Part shown: positions 8,993 to 18,409 of the stretch, piece by piece
How the letters are laid out: every line of letters begins with the position of its first letter
How positions within the stretch are numbered: the stretch's first letter is position 1
Assembly (NCBI GenBank): GCA_030427205.1
Contig: JAUHXC010000010.1
Span: 212,035 to 276,034 of the forward strand
Origin: a bacterium
GTDB lineage: Bacteria; Myxococcota_A; Bradymonadia; UBA7976; UBA1532
Length of the DNA stretch: 64,000 nt
Direction of reading: 5' to 3'
Program-made: the position numbers and the translations under genes
The notes under the pieces: model-generated
What the model saw: only the letters and a program-made list of their open reading frames with translations
Database searches by the model: none
Told to the model about the DNA's origin: nothing

Positions 8993-10543
8993 TCAGTACA
9001 GGTCGAAGTCCCAGCGGACGCGCAGGAACGCCCGATCGTGCTCGTCGAGGCCGTAGAACGGGCCGAACTCGCCGTCGTCGCCCTGGCCGAAGTGCACGTA
9101 GCCCGCGGTGATCGCGGCGCCGTCGGCGACCGAGTACGTGGCCTCGGCCCGCATGAGCCAGCCGTGCTCGGCGGTGGCGCCGAAGGCCGAGGCGGTGGCC
9201 AGCAGGCGCAGCTTCTGGCGCATGGCCTGATGCACGACCCGCAGCGAGAGCCGCGGCGCGTCGGCGGGGAAGAGCAGGTCGTCGGGGCGCTCGACGAAGC
9301 GGCCGCCGGCCAGCTCGAGGCCGATGGTGGTCTCGGCGATGCCGCTCCAGCTCACGCCGACCGCGCCGGCGATGAGGTCGCCGTCGTCGCGGCCGATGGC
9401 GTCGGGGGTCAGGCCGGCGTCGGGGTCGCCGGTGTTGTAGGCCTTGCCGAGGGTCGCGGCGAGCTCCCACTCGATGATCCAGGCGTCGAGCGTGCGCCCG
9501 CCGGCGTAGCCCAGCAGCCAGTAGCGGTCGTGGTCGAGCTCGAGGTCGATGGGCGCGTCGGGCTGCACGATCGTCGCGATCAGGCCCTCGGGCAGCTCGA
9601 CGACGCCCTGCTGGTCGAGGGCCCAGGCGGCGTAGAGCCCGCTGTCGAGCGTCGGGCTGGTATGGGTCCAGCGCAGAAAACCCTGGGTGGCGGCCGGGTC
9701 GAAGCGGCTCTGCCGGTGGTGCCAGTCGACGGTGCGCTCGCCGAGCAGGGTGGCGGCGGTCTCGTTCGACAGCACGAAGGCGCGCAGCGGGCTGAACTCG
9801 CCCAGCGGCGGCGGGCGCTCGTCGAAGTACGCCTCGTGCACCGCCATCGCCTCGACGCGGTGGTCGCCGATGAACCAGCCGATCCGGGTCGCGAGCACGC
9901 CGAGCCGCAGGTCTTCGATGTCGGCGAGCCCCGGCTCGCGCAGGTCGCGGGGGCCGGTGACGTCGAGCACCGAGAGCAGGTCGACCCGGTTCCAGGGCAC
10001 GATCTGGCGGCCGATGGTGATCTCGACGTCGTCGAGGCTGAGCGCGATGTATTGCTCGCCGCTGAGCACCCGCGCCTCGTAGACGTCGAGGGTCGGCTGG
10101 TCGAAGCGGTCGCGGTCGGCGAGGTAGGCGGCGTCGTACTCGCCGTGCAGCTCGGCGACGATGCGCCAGCGGTCGCTGCGATAGCGGAACGCGAGGTCGA
10201 GGTTGAGGCGGTCCTTGGCGAAGGCCCGGCTGTCGGTGCGGGTGGCCCAGAGGCCGAGGTCGTAGCGCACGAAGCCGGTCAGCGAGGCGTCGCGCGGCGG
10301 CGGGGGCGGCGCGGTCTCGATGTCGTCCATGCCTTCGAAGCCGGCGTCGCCCCAGCCGGGCTCGGCGCCCCAGCCGTCGTCGGCGGGCGCATCGTCGGTC
10401 TCGCCCCAGTCGTCGTCTGCGGCGGGCGGGGTCTCCGCGGCGGCTGGGGTCTCCTGGGCGGGCGGGGTCTGCTGCGCGCTGGCCGGCGCGGCGAGCAGCA
10501 GCCCGAGCGCGATACCCCGACTCAGCGATGCAGCCTGCCCCAT
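8993..10543 (-). CDS. Outer-membrane beta-barrel protein of an RND export operon
   Basis: 516 residues with a signal peptide (cleavage near ASAQQ), then a Pro/Ala/Asp-rich segment containing repeated acidic-aromatic motifs (DDDWGE, DDGWGAE, GWGDAGFEG; residues about 44-75). The rest is a long run of amphipathic strands ending in VRWDFDLY, a typical terminal aromatic strand recognised by the BAM machinery. It resembles DUF1302-type or alginate-export-type porins, which often accompany RND permeases and LolA-like carriers. It is last in the operon, 4 bp after the LolA-like gene. Likely role: outer-membrane channel or acceptor for a lipid-like substrate exported by the RND permease. The substrate is unknown. 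Confidence 0.75.
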   Translation of the reverse strand: MGQAASLSRGIALGLLLAAPASAQQTPPAQETPAAAETPPAADDDWGETDDAPADDGWGAEPGWGDAGFEGMDDIETAPPPPPRDASLTGFVRYDLGLWATRTDSRAFAKDRLNLDLAFRYRSDRWRIVAELHGEYDAAYLADRDRFDQPTLDVYEARVLSGEQYIALSLDDVEITIGRQIVPWNRVDLLSVLDVTGPRDLREPGLADIEDLRLGVLATRIGWFIGDHRVEAMAVHEAYFDERPPPLGEFSPLRAFVLSNETAATLLGERTVDWHHRQSRFDPAATQGFLRWTHTSPTLDSGLYAAWALDQQGVVELPEGLIATIVQPDAPIDLELDHDRYWLLGYAGGRTLDAWIIEWELAATLGKAYNTGDPDAGLTPDAIGRDDGDLIAGAVGVSWSGIAETTIGLELAGGRFVERPDDLLFPADAPRLSLRVVHQAMRQKLRLLATASAFGATAEHGWLMRAEATYSVADGAAITAGYVHFGQGDDGEFGPFYGLDEHDRAFLRVRWDFDLY

Positions 10544-10547
10544 CGGA

Positions 10548-11381
10548 TCACAGGCCCGCTTCGAGGCGACGCTCGGTGAAGAGGTCGTCGGTCACCGAGG
10601 GGTCGTCGTGCACCAGCTCGGTGAACTCGAGCTTGGTCATCGACTGCACCGTCTTGCCCTTGAGCGTGCGCGCCTGGATCGTGCGCGGCACCCAGGCCTC
10701 GCCCTTCTTCTCGTAGTCCTTGAACTGGATCTGCTTGAGCCGCTTGCCCTTGATGATCCACGCCTGGATCTGCAGCGGCACCAGCTTGCTCTTGCTGACC
10801 CAGATGTGGGTCTTGAGGTAGCCGGTCTCGGCCTTGGCCTTGTCGGTGGTCGGCCGGGTCTCGATGAGCCAGGCGTCCTCGCCGCCGACCTTGGCCTTGG
10901 GGTCGACCATCTCGTAGGCGTAGTGCGCCGGGTCGGCGCGGGTCATGTCGGCGAAGCTGAGGTCGGTGCCCATGAACGAGCCCGACTTGTCGCCGCTGGC
11001 GATGGGCGAGACCTGCTTGAGGCTGGGCAGATACAGCCGCTGGTCGTCCTGCTTGGCGCCGTCGTCGTAGTCCACCGACAAGAGGCCGGTATTGGCCACG
11101 TCGGCCGGGCTCTCGAAGATCATCAGCTGCTTGGTGCCGCCGTCGAAGTTCTTGACCCACGAGCGCACGACCCGCTGCCGCTGCGCGCCGGACTTGTCGA
11201 TGAGGGTCATCACCAGCCGGCCCTTGACGTTGTCGCCCTCGGCCCGGTTCTCGAGCGCCTGCATGATCTCGCCGGCGTCGGTGGAGTCGGGGGAGACCTC
11301 GGCGGCCGTCGCGGGCGCGGCGAGCAGGGCGGCGAGCAGCGCGGCGAGGGCCGGGGCGGCGAGCGATTTGCGGGGGTTCAT
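10548..11381 (-). CDS. LolA-like outer membrane lipoprotein-sorting protein
   Basis: 277 residues: signal peptide (Ala/Leu-rich, cleavage near ATAAE), then a single domain of the LolA-like family that accompanies MMPL/RND permeases. Family-typical stretches are GRLVMTLIDKSG, FESPADVANTGLLSVDY, DQRLYLPSLKQV, GTDLSFADM and LIETRP. Such proteins form a hydrophobic half-barrel in the periplasm that carries lipidic cargo. The start overlaps the stop of the RND gene by 4 bp (tcat on the + strand), and the barrel gene follows after 4 bp. This implies coupled translation and a shared transport job. Cargo cannot be inferred. Confidence 0.85.
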   Translation of the reverse strand: MNPRKSLAAPALAALLAALLAAPATAAEVSPDSTDAGEIMQALENRAEGDNVKGRLVMTLIDKSGAQRQRVVRSWVKNFDGGTKQLMIFESPADVANTGLLSVDYDDGAKQDDQRLYLPSLKQVSPIASGDKSGSFMGTDLSFADMTRADPAHYAYEMVDPKAKVGGEDAWLIETRPTTDKAKAETGYLKTHIWVSKSKLVPLQIQAWIIKGKRLKQIQFKDYEKKGEAWVPRTIQARTLKGKTVQSMTKLEFTELVHDDPSVTDDLFTERRLEAGL

Positions 11382-14068
11382 GTCGATGCCTCCGTTTCGG
11401 CCGAGGGCCGGTCGTAGAACGTGCGCAGCAGGGCCGGGGCGAAGATCAGGTCGATGAGCAGCGCCATCACCGCGGTCAGCCCGACGAGGAACCCGAAGCG
11501 CTGGATGTTGTACATCGTCGCGCCGAGGTACACCGAGAAGCCGATGAGCAGGATGAGCGTCGTGCTCACCATCGCCCGCCCCGAGTGGCGCATCGCCTGG
11601 CGCAGCGCCTCTTCGACGTTGCCGCCGTTGCGCTGCATGTTGACCCGCCAATGGTGCAGCAGGTGGATGGTATCGTCGACGGCCACGCCGATGCTGATCG
11701 ACGCGATGAGCAGGTTGTTCATGTCGATGGGGATTTCGCTGAAGCCCATCACCCCGCCGATCATCACGATGGGCATCAGGTTGGGCACCATCGCGATGAG
11801 CCCCAGGCGCACGCTGCCGAGCAGCAGCATCATGATGAGCGTGATGATCGCGAACGCCGCGCCGAAGCTGGCGACGAGGTCGCGGATGAGGTTGCCCACC
11901 GTGCTGACCAGGGTATAGATCGAGCCGGTGGCCTGCACCTGCGCGCCCTCGGGCACATGGGCCGCGATGCCCGCCTCGATGTGGTCGACGAGCGGCTGGT
12001 AGCGGGTCGCCTCGAGCCAGGGCACGCGGATGGTCTCCTGCGCGCGCTTCAGGTCGGCGGTGGCGAGGCGCTCGAGCTCGTCGGGGCCGCTGCTCTCGAA
12101 GAGGAAGAGCATGTCCGAGACGCCGCGGTCGGTCTCGGGCAGGCGATACTCGGCGTCGGCGCCGCCCTTGAGCGCGCGGCGGGTCTCCTTGATCACGTCG
12201 AGGATGCCCACGGCGTTGCCGACGATCGGGCCGTACTCCGGGTGTTCGAAGGCCTTGATATGGGCCCTCAGCCCCTCGAGGCCGCGCATCAACTCGACGT
12301 CTTTGAGCCCCTGCTCGCCGCCTTCGATGAGCAGCTGCACGTTGCCCGTGCCGCCGACCTTCTGGTCCATCAGGTCGAAGGCGACCCGCATCGGGGTCTC
12401 TTCGGGCAGCCACACCAGCGGGTTGTGGTACAGCTTCATCAGCGATCCGCCGAAGAGGGCGACGCCGATGAGCATGACCATGACCACCAGGTTGCGTCGC
12501 CGCTTGCGGCCATCGGCCGCGATCTCCACGCCGACGCCCGGGTCGTCGGAGCGACCCGACAGCCTGAGGCACCACGCCAGGAAGCGGTCGATGCCGTCCT
12601 GCTCGCCCATGGGCTTGGCGCCCATCATGTGGCCCCGGCGGTTGAGGGTGAGGCAGGCGGGCAGGAAGGTCACCGAGAGCACGAACGCGACGAAGACGCC
12701 GAAGGCGCCCGAGAGGCCCATCTCGCCGATGACCTCGAGGCTGGCGAAGATGAAGCTGGCCAGCCCGACCATGGTCGTCAGCGAGGTGAACAGGACCGGC
12801 CGGCCGGTGCTGGCGATCGAGTAGCGCACCGCGTCGTCGTTCGACAGCCCCCAGCGCAGCGCGTCGCGGTAGACCGAGATGATGTGCACCGAGTGGCCGA
12901 TGCCGACGCAGAAGAGGAAGGCCGGCAGCACGTTGCTCATCATCGTCAGGGGCATGCCCCACAGGCCCATGGCGGCGGCGGTGGTCACCGCCGAGAGCCC
13001 CACCAGGAAGAGCGGCGCCATCACCGCCAGCGGGTGGCGGAACAGGTAGCCCATGATCAGGAACATGGCCACCGCCGAGAGCTGCACCAGGCGGATGAGG
13101 TCGGCCATGAGGGTATCGGTCAGCCCGGCGTTGAGCGCGGGCACCCCCGAGACGTGCAGTTCGAAGCCCTCGGCCCGATGGCGGTCGACCACCTCGAGCA
13201 GCGCCTCGTAGACCCGCGCCGAGTCGCCCTCCGACATGAAGGCGGTGCGCAGCGCGATCGCGGCGTGGCGGCCGTCGGCGCCGACCACCTGGCCGACGAG
13301 GGTCTCGTCGGCGAGCACCCGGGCTTTGAGCGCCGGCAGCGCCGCGCCATCGGGCAGCGGGTCCATCAGCTTGCCGACCTCGATGCCGCCGCCGGCGGGT
13401 CGGGTCTGGCGCACGTTGATCAGCGAGATCGACTGCTCGACGAGGCTGCCGCCGGCCTCGTCGCCCCAGGCGTCGGCGGTATCGGCCGCCGGCGCGTCGA
13501 AGTCGCCGAAGCCGTCGTCGCCCGCGCCGGTGAAGTCACCGAAGCCGTCGTCGCCCGGCGCGTCATCGGGCGGTTCGGCGGGCGCGGGGCTGTCGTCGGG
13601 TATGTCGTCGGCGTCGTCGTCGTCCGCGGGCGGGGCGACCCGGGCGATGAACGTATTGATCGGCGAGTCGAGCGCAAACAGCCGCTCGCGCACCAGCCCG
13701 CCCTGCTTGCCCCGCCGACCCAGCGAGTCGAGGTCGAGGTCGAGCGCCGCCGCCTCGCGCTGCAGCGCGGCGAGCCGCTCGAGGAAAGGCCGGGAGAAGA
13801 CGTCGCCCACCGCGACGATGAAGAACATCTCGTCGCGCCCGAAGGCGTCGCGGTAGGCGTCGAGCACCGCGTGGGCGTCGTCGTCCTCGTCGGCGAACTT
13901 CTCGATGCTGGTGTCGATCTCGGTGCGCGCGAGCGAGACGAAGACCGAGCCGGCGAGCAGCAGCAGCGTGGCGGCGATGACCCAGCTGCGGCGACGCACG
14001 CAGACGTCGCCGAGCGCGGCGAAGAAGCGACTCGGCGGGTCGTTGAGCACGGTGCGGGGGTCGGCCAT
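11378..14068 (-). CDS. RND/MMPL-family permease
   Basis: 896 residues with the two-fold RND layout: one N-terminal span, a large periplasmic loop, five spans, then the repeat (span, loop, five spans), ending PALLRTFYDRP. Family-like segments are VGIGHSVHIISVYRDA in the first half and SIGVAVDDTIHLLHHW in the second; the Asp pair in the latter may be part of the proton relay. The first periplasmic loop contains an unusual acidic insertion (residues about 145-205) with repeats of DDGFGDF. The gene sits between a pseudokinase gene (32 bp upstream) and a LolA-like gene (4 bp overlap). Expected role: proton-driven extraction or export of a lipid-like molecule from the inner membrane. Confidence 0.9.
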   Translation of the reverse strand: MADPRTVLNDPPSRFFAALGDVCVRRRSWVIAATLLLLAGSVFVSLARTEIDTSIEKFADEDDDAHAVLDAYRDAFGRDEMFFIVAVGDVFSRPFLERLAALQREAAALDLDLDSLGRRGKQGGLVRERLFALDSPINTFIARVAPPADDDDADDIPDDSPAPAEPPDDAPGDDGFGDFTGAGDDGFGDFDAPAADTADAWGDEAGGSLVEQSISLINVRQTRPAGGGIEVGKLMDPLPDGAALPALKARVLADETLVGQVVGADGRHAAIALRTAFMSEGDSARVYEALLEVVDRHRAEGFELHVSGVPALNAGLTDTLMADLIRLVQLSAVAMFLIMGYLFRHPLAVMAPLFLVGLSAVTTAAAMGLWGMPLTMMSNVLPAFLFCVGIGHSVHIISVYRDALRWGLSNDDAVRYSIASTGRPVLFTSLTTMVGLASFIFASLEVIGEMGLSGAFGVFVAFVLSVTFLPACLTLNRRGHMMGAKPMGEQDGIDRFLAWCLRLSGRSDDPGVGVEIAADGRKRRRNLVVMVMLIGVALFGGSLMKLYHNPLVWLPEETPMRVAFDLMDQKVGGTGNVQLLIEGGEQGLKDVELMRGLEGLRAHIKAFEHPEYGPIVGNAVGILDVIKETRRALKGGADAEYRLPETDRGVSDMLFLFESSGPDELERLATADLKRAQETIRVPWLEATRYQPLVDHIEAGIAAHVPEGAQVQATGSIYTLVSTVGNLIRDLVASFGAAFAIITLIMMLLLGSVRLGLIAMVPNLMPIVMIGGVMGFSEIPIDMNNLLIASISIGVAVDDTIHLLHHWRVNMQRNGGNVEEALRQAMRHSGRAMVSTTLILLIGFSVYLGATMYNIQRFGFLVGLTAVMALLIDLIFAPALLRTFYDRPSAETEAST

Positions 14069-14100
14069 CGGGGCGCGGTCTCCGGTCGGCGGCGAGCGCC

Positions 14101-15093
14101 TCAGTCGAGGTCGTCGAGCGGATCTTCGATGACCGGCATATCGCTGGTCGGCTCGGCGGGCAGGCCGAGCAGGTCGTGCAGATAATGCGGGTGGGTCTGC
14201 CGCGCCGGGCGGTCGGCGCCGGCCGGCGCGTCGGGCAGACCGAGCATCGCCCGGGCGTCGGGGGAGAGTCGGAAGACCTCCACCAACGAGAGCAGCGCGT
14301 CGGCGAACTCTTCGGCGAAGTCGTAGCGGTCGCGGGCCAGCGGGGCCATCGCCTTCATCGCCACCGGATCGATGTAGACCGCCAGTTCGGACGCCCGGCG
14401 GCGCCACGAGGGCGGGCTCGGCACCCGCATGCCGTTGCCGTCGGGCGGCGCGGGCTTGACCGCGGTCAGCATGAAGTACAAGAGCGCGCCGACGGCGAAG
14501 ATGTCGTCGGAGGCCGCCGGCATGTCGGGGCGCGCGTCGCTGGGGGTGAAGCTGACCGACGGGCGCGGCGCGCGGGCCAGCAGCCGGCTCAGCCCGCGGG
14601 CGAGGCCCACGTCGAACACCGCCGGGCGGGGCAGCGGGCCGTCGTCGAGCAGGAAGACGTTGGACGGGCGCAGGCAGCCGAGGCAGACCCCCTCGGCGTG
14701 GGCCTTGCCCAAGAGCCGGCACAGGCGCTCGGCGATACGCGTCGCCCGCTCTTCGTCCAGCGAGCCGCCCTGCTGCACGATGCGCGACAGCGAGGTGCCG
14801 CGCAGCTCGGGCAGCACCATGTAGGCCCGGTCGCCGAAGATGTGCCCGCCGTCGACCGGCACCCAGACGTCGTCGGGCAGCACCCGCGCCTGCTCCGCCT
14901 CGGTGCGCACCCAGCGCAGGTACTGCGACAAGGCGCCGCGCTGCAGGTCCATGGCCAGCACCAGCCGCGGGGTCTCGGCCCGGCCCTCGACGGCGGCGTA
15001 GGCGGTGCCGATCTGCCAGCGACCGACCGGCTTCTTGATGATGTAGCGGCCGCCGACCCGCTGGCCGGGGCGGAAGTCGGGCCGGGTGCTCAT
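14101..15093 (-). CDS. Protein kinase-like pseudokinase heading the RND operon
   Basis: 330 residues with an overall Ser/Thr-kinase fold but degenerate catalytic motifs. The N-terminal strand (GQRVGGRYIIKKPVG) is recognisable, yet the expected VAIK lysine region reads VLAMDL, the HRDLKPxN loop reads CLGCLRPSN (near residue 135), and DFG reads FDVG (near residue 160). The conserved SDIYxLG helix is kept as SDDIFAVGALLYFML. This argues for a non-catalytic kinase relative, possibly a regulator or scaffold. No membrane segment is visible. The ATG at 15093 was chosen because the conserved N-terminus starts just after it; a longer in-frame start at 15162 would add atypical sequence. The gene lies 32 bp upstream of the RND gene. 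Confidence 0.75.
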   Translation of the reverse strand: MSTRPDFRPGQRVGGRYIIKKPVGRWQIGTAYAAVEGRAETPRLVLAMDLQRGALSQYLRWVRTEAEQARVLPDDVWVPVDGGHIFGDRAYMVLPELRGTSLSRIVQQGGSLDEERATRIAERLCRLLGKAHAEGVCLGCLRPSNVFLLDDGPLPRPAVFDVGLARGLSRLLARAPRPSVSFTPSDARPDMPAASDDIFAVGALLYFMLTAVKPAPPDGNGMRVPSPPSWRRRASELAVYIDPVAMKAMAPLARDRYDFAEEFADALLSLVEVFRLSPDARAMLGLPDAPAGADRPARQTHPHYLHDLLGLPAEPTSDMPVIEDPLDDLD

Positions 15094-15283
15094 GGGCGTC
15101 TCGTGGGCTCGTCTGCGCGGGTTCTCCGCCGCTGAATACCATCCCCGCCCACTCTGCGTCACCTCCTGTCACCGCCGACCGCGCGGCGCGCCGCCCGACC
15201 CGGCGGAACCACCGATGCCGGCGGGCGGCGCGAGGGGGTATGCTGCCCTCGACCGCGGTCCGGACCCGTCGATGGAGCTGCCG

Positions 15284-16804
15284 ATGACGCTGCCCGCAAA
15301 GCCCTGGCTCACCCCGCTCGCGCTGGTCTGCCTGGTGGCGTGCCAGCCGTCGGAGACCACGCCCGGCGCGCCCGCGCCGAGCGCCGCGACGCCCGATCCG
15401 GGCGCGGGCCTCGACGCGCCGCCGAGCACGCCCACGCTGCCGCCGTCCGCCGACGAGCCGCCGCCGCTGGACAACGCGCCGCCGCAGACGATCGCCCAGG
15501 ATCTGCCGCGGCCGGCGCCGGCCGATCAGCAGGCCCTCGACGCCGCCCGCGCCGCCGCCGAGGCGCTGCTGGTGGGCGCCGAGGGCGCCGACTCGAAGCT
15601 GGCGACGGGCGGCATGCCCGACGCGGCGCAGCTGGCGACCCTCGACCTGCTGCGCAAGATCGCGGCCCATACCCGGCGCAAGCAGCGGCTGCCCTTCCGG
15701 GTGGTGCACGCGCCGCTGTGGGACGAGCTGAAGGCGGTGGCCGAGCCCGATCTGAAGGCGTTCGACAGCCCGACGCGCAGCAGCCGTCTGCGCGCCGCGG
15801 CGGCCCTGCTCGTCGAGGGCGGCGACCGCTGGGATCGGGCGGCGGCGATCGCGTTCATCAAGCTGGCCCTCGACCTGCGGGCGCAGGCCGAGGGTGATCT
15901 GGCCGCCGACGCGCCGCTGCGGGACGCGCTGCTGGCCCGGCTGGTGGCGGCGGCCGACGACGAGGAGGCCGCCAACGAGGAGCGGCGCTACATCTTCGAG
16001 ACGCTGGGCTTCGGCGCGACCGATCGCATGACGCCGGTGCTGGTGGCCGCCGGACACGACGACCCCCATCCGCCCGCCCGCCGCGACGCCCTCGGGGCGC
16101 TGGCGAAGTGCGCTTGGGCGGGCGTCTGCCGCCCCGATCCGGGCGCGCTGCGGGCGATCTACCGCCATACGATGGACGAGGCGGTGCACTCCTCGCTGGT
16201 GGACGTCGGCGCGGCGCTGAAGCTGCCGGCGGTGAGCGACTGGTGCGCCGGCGAGAAGCGCCTGATGCGCTCGCTGGCCTGTCGCCAGGGGCTGGCGGGC
16301 ATGCAGACCCCGGTGGCGTTCGAACGGCTCCTGCCCTACGTCACCGCCCGGGACGCCGACGAGCGAACCCACAGCGGGCGGTCTTACGACTTCCGCGACG
16401 ACTTCGCGCTGCTCGACCGCTACGCCGACGCCGACTACGCCACCGACCGCTACTACGCGCTGCTCGATACGGTGCTCGACCGGATCCACCGCAGCGGCTT
16501 CGCGACGGGGTTCATCCTGCGGCGCATGGCGACGCTGGACGACGCCGAGCGGGCGCTGGCGCTGCTCGAGGCCCATCGCCCGGCCTATATCGAGCAGTGG
16601 GGCGAGGCGCCGACCGCCCGCGGGCTGCGCTTCCTCTACCACGAGATGGGCCACACCCGCCGGGCGCTGCAGGCGCGGGTCGCCGGCCGCCCGCCGCCGC
16701 CGCATCCCGGGCCGCTGCCCAACGTCGGCCCGACCTACAAGGTCGATCCGATGAACCCGCCGCTGCCGCCGGGTCTCGCCGGGGGTGAGGCCGCACCGCG
16801 CTGA
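15284..16804 (+). CDS. Lipoprotein with HEAT-like helical repeats
   Basis: 506 residues. The lipobox LVACQ lies near residue 19, followed by a long Pro/Ala/Ser linker to about residue 80. The rest is Ala/Leu/Arg-rich helix, including stretches like RRDALGALAKCAW that resemble HEAT or Armadillo repeats, and ends in a Pro-rich tail. No catalytic motif is seen. The ATG at 15284 is preferred over an in-frame ATG at 15272 because GGAG (15274-15277) is well spaced before it. The gene is divergent from the pseudokinase gene. Probably an envelope-anchored scaffold; the function is unknown. Confidence 0.65.
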   Translation: MTLPAKPWLTPLALVCLVACQPSETTPGAPAPSAATPDPGAGLDAPPSTPTLPPSADEPPPLDNAPPQTIAQDLPRPAPADQQALDAARAAAEALLVGAEGADSKLATGGMPDAAQLATLDLLRKIAAHTRRKQRLPFRVVHAPLWDELKAVAEPDLKAFDSPTRSSRLRAAAALLVEGGDRWDRAAAIAFIKLALDLRAQAEGDLAADAPLRDALLARLVAAADDEEAANEERRYIFETLGFGATDRMTPVLVAAGHDDPHPPARRDALGALAKCAWAGVCRPDPGALRAIYRHTMDEAVHSSLVDVGAALKLPAVSDWCAGEKRLMRSLACRQGLAGMQTPVAFERLLPYVTARDADERTHSGRSYDFRDDFALLDRYADADYATDRYYALLDTVLDRIHRSGFATGFILRRMATLDDAERALALLEAHRPAYIEQWGEAPTARGLRFLYHEMGHTRRALQARVAGRPPPPHPGPLPNVGPTYKVDPMNPPLPPGLAGGEAAPR

Positions 16805-16873
16805 CCCGGCGTTGCTTTTCGCGGCCGGCGCGGCTTTGATGGTCCGTCCGCTCCGGTCGAGGAGGAAGGTGCG

Positions 16874-18409
16874 GTGGCCATTTTGCAGAAACTGCGCGCA
16901 GCGCCCGGGCCGTCGCTCGCGGCGCTGCTGCTGATCGGATCGCTGGCCGGGCCGGCTGCGGCCCAGGGCGAAGAGGACGCGGCCGACGCCCCGTCCGCCG
17001 AAGCCGACGCGATCCCCAAGACGGGCGCCGATGGGCGCAATCCGCTCGTCGACCGGCTCTCGGAGCACCTCGGCGCGGGGCTCGCCGGCCCGGTGCCCGA
17101 CGGGTTCGACCCGCTGTCCGCCGTGGCGCCCGCCGCGCCGGCGACGCCCGCCGAGGGGGACGCGCCCGCCGATGGCGCCGAGCCGGCCGCTGAGGCGGCG
17201 TCGGACGACGGGGCGGCGCCCGCCGAGGCGGCCGCGCCGGTCGGCATGACCATCGTCGCGGCGATGATCGAGACCCACGGCCTGCTGCCGAAGGCCCCGC
17301 CGACCACCGACGATCGCGGGCGCGGTCGGCAGGCGCCGACCAAGGTCGTGCCGCCGCCGCCGGCCGGCGTGCCGTCGCCGGTGCCCGCCCGGCTCGTGGC
17401 CGAGGTGCCCGACGGCGGCCCGCGCCTGCTGCTCGTGGACGCCGGCGCGATCTTCTTCACCCCCGACGGCATGGCCTGGGTGGCGGTGCCCAACCAGCAG
17501 ATCGCCGTGCCGCCGCCGAAGTCGGTGGCGGTGGTCGACCTGCTGCCGCTGCGCCCCGAGCAGGCCGTGCCCCGCCCGGGCACCCCGCTCACCGCGGCGA
17601 TGACCGCCGATCCGGCCCTGCTCGCGGTGCTGCGCACCGTGCAGCGCATCGAGGCCGAGGACGTCGACCGGCTGCGGCGCTACCTGAAGCGGGACGGGGC
17701 GGGCGGCTTCACGGTCAAGACCTTCGTGCGCAACGAAGACGTGCGGGTCGCCGGCTGGATGCAGTGGACCGAGGGGCCGGGCGGGCGGCCGGTGGGCAAG
17801 CTGCCGCCCGATGCGGTGCGCATGGCGATCTTCGCGGTGACCGCCGGATATACCATTCAAGACATCGCCGACTGGCTGCGCACGATGCGCCGCATGGATC
17901 TCGAGCCGGCCATCGAGGCCGCCCGGCTGCTGGCCCGGCAGAGCGAGTTCATCCTCGAGCGGGCCGGCCTCGACCACCGGGTGCTCAGCCCGCGGCACGC
18001 CGAGTTCAAGTACAACCAGGGGGTCTCGGCCTTCGAAGAGGGCGACCTCGAGCGGGCCGAGAAGCACTTCCGCTCGGCCATCGAGGCCCGCTCGGAGATG
18101 CTCGACGCCCACTACAACCTGGGGGTCACCCTCTATCGGGCCGGCCGGTACAAGCAGGCCTCGAGCGCCTTCCTCATCGCCAGCGGCATCGAGGGCGCGC
18201 CGGCGCGGATCTTCTACAACCGCGGCGCGACGCTCTTCCGCCTCGGCGACGCGCTCGGCGCCGCCCGGCAGTTCCGCAAGGCGCTCGCGGCGGGCTATAC
18301 CGACCGCGAGATGGTCGAGGCGTGGATCGCCAAGACCGACCCCGAGGGCAAGACCGCGCCGCCGCCGCCCGAAGAGAAGAAGAAGCGTCGCCGGAGGAAG
18401 CGCCGATGA
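16874..18409 (+). CDS. Secreted TPR-repeat protein
   Basis: 511 residues from a GTG at 16874 with ribosome site GGAGGAAGG (16861-16869). A signal peptide (LAALLLIGSLAGPAAAQG) is followed by an acidic Ala/Asp linker. A middle domain (residues about 125-310) has no recognised family. Three tetratricopeptide-like repeats follow (residues about 375-480: KYNQGVSAFEEGDLERAEKH, DAHYNLGVTLYRAGRYKQAS and FYNRGATLFRLGDALGAARQ), and the protein ends in a Lys/Arg tail (EEKKKRRRRKRR). TPRs usually bind other proteins, so this may be a periplasmic assembly factor. Its stop overlaps the start of the next lipoprotein gene (18406-18409), so the two are coupled. Confidence 0.75.
   Translation: MAILQKLRAAPGPSLAALLLIGSLAGPAAAQGEEDAADAPSAEADAIPKTGADGRNPLVDRLSEHLGAGLAGPVPDGFDPLSAVAPAAPATPAEGDAPADGAEPAAEAASDDGAAPAEAAAPVGMTIVAAMIETHGLLPKAPPTTDDRGRGRQAPTKVVPPPPAGVPSPVPARLVAEVPDGGPRLLLVDAGAIFFTPDGMAWVAVPNQQIAVPPPKSVAVVDLLPLRPEQAVPRPGTPLTAAMTADPALLAVLRTVQRIEAEDVDRLRRYLKRDGAGGFTVKTFVRNEDVRVAGWMQWTEGPGGRPVGKLPPDAVRMAIFAVTAGYTIQDIADWLRTMRRMDLEPAIEAARLLARQSEFILERAGLDHRVLSPRHAEFKYNQGVSAFEEGDLERAEKHFRSAIEARSEMLDAHYNLGVTLYRAGRYKQASSAFLIASGIEGAPARIFYNRGATLFRLGDALGAARQFRKALAAGYTDREMVEAWIAKTDPEGKTAPPPPEEKKKRRRRKRR

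Noticed and set aside
8020..9056. Small proteins coded in the repeat array
   Set aside because: The 43 bp period changes frame each unit, several frames are open at once, and no ribosome sites or signals are seen.
11378..18112. A 2244-residue open frame on the minus strand
   Set aside because: The RND gene is only its last 896 residues. The rest is Arg/His/Gly-rich sequence antisense or out of frame to real genes, the usual effect of very high GC in unused frames.
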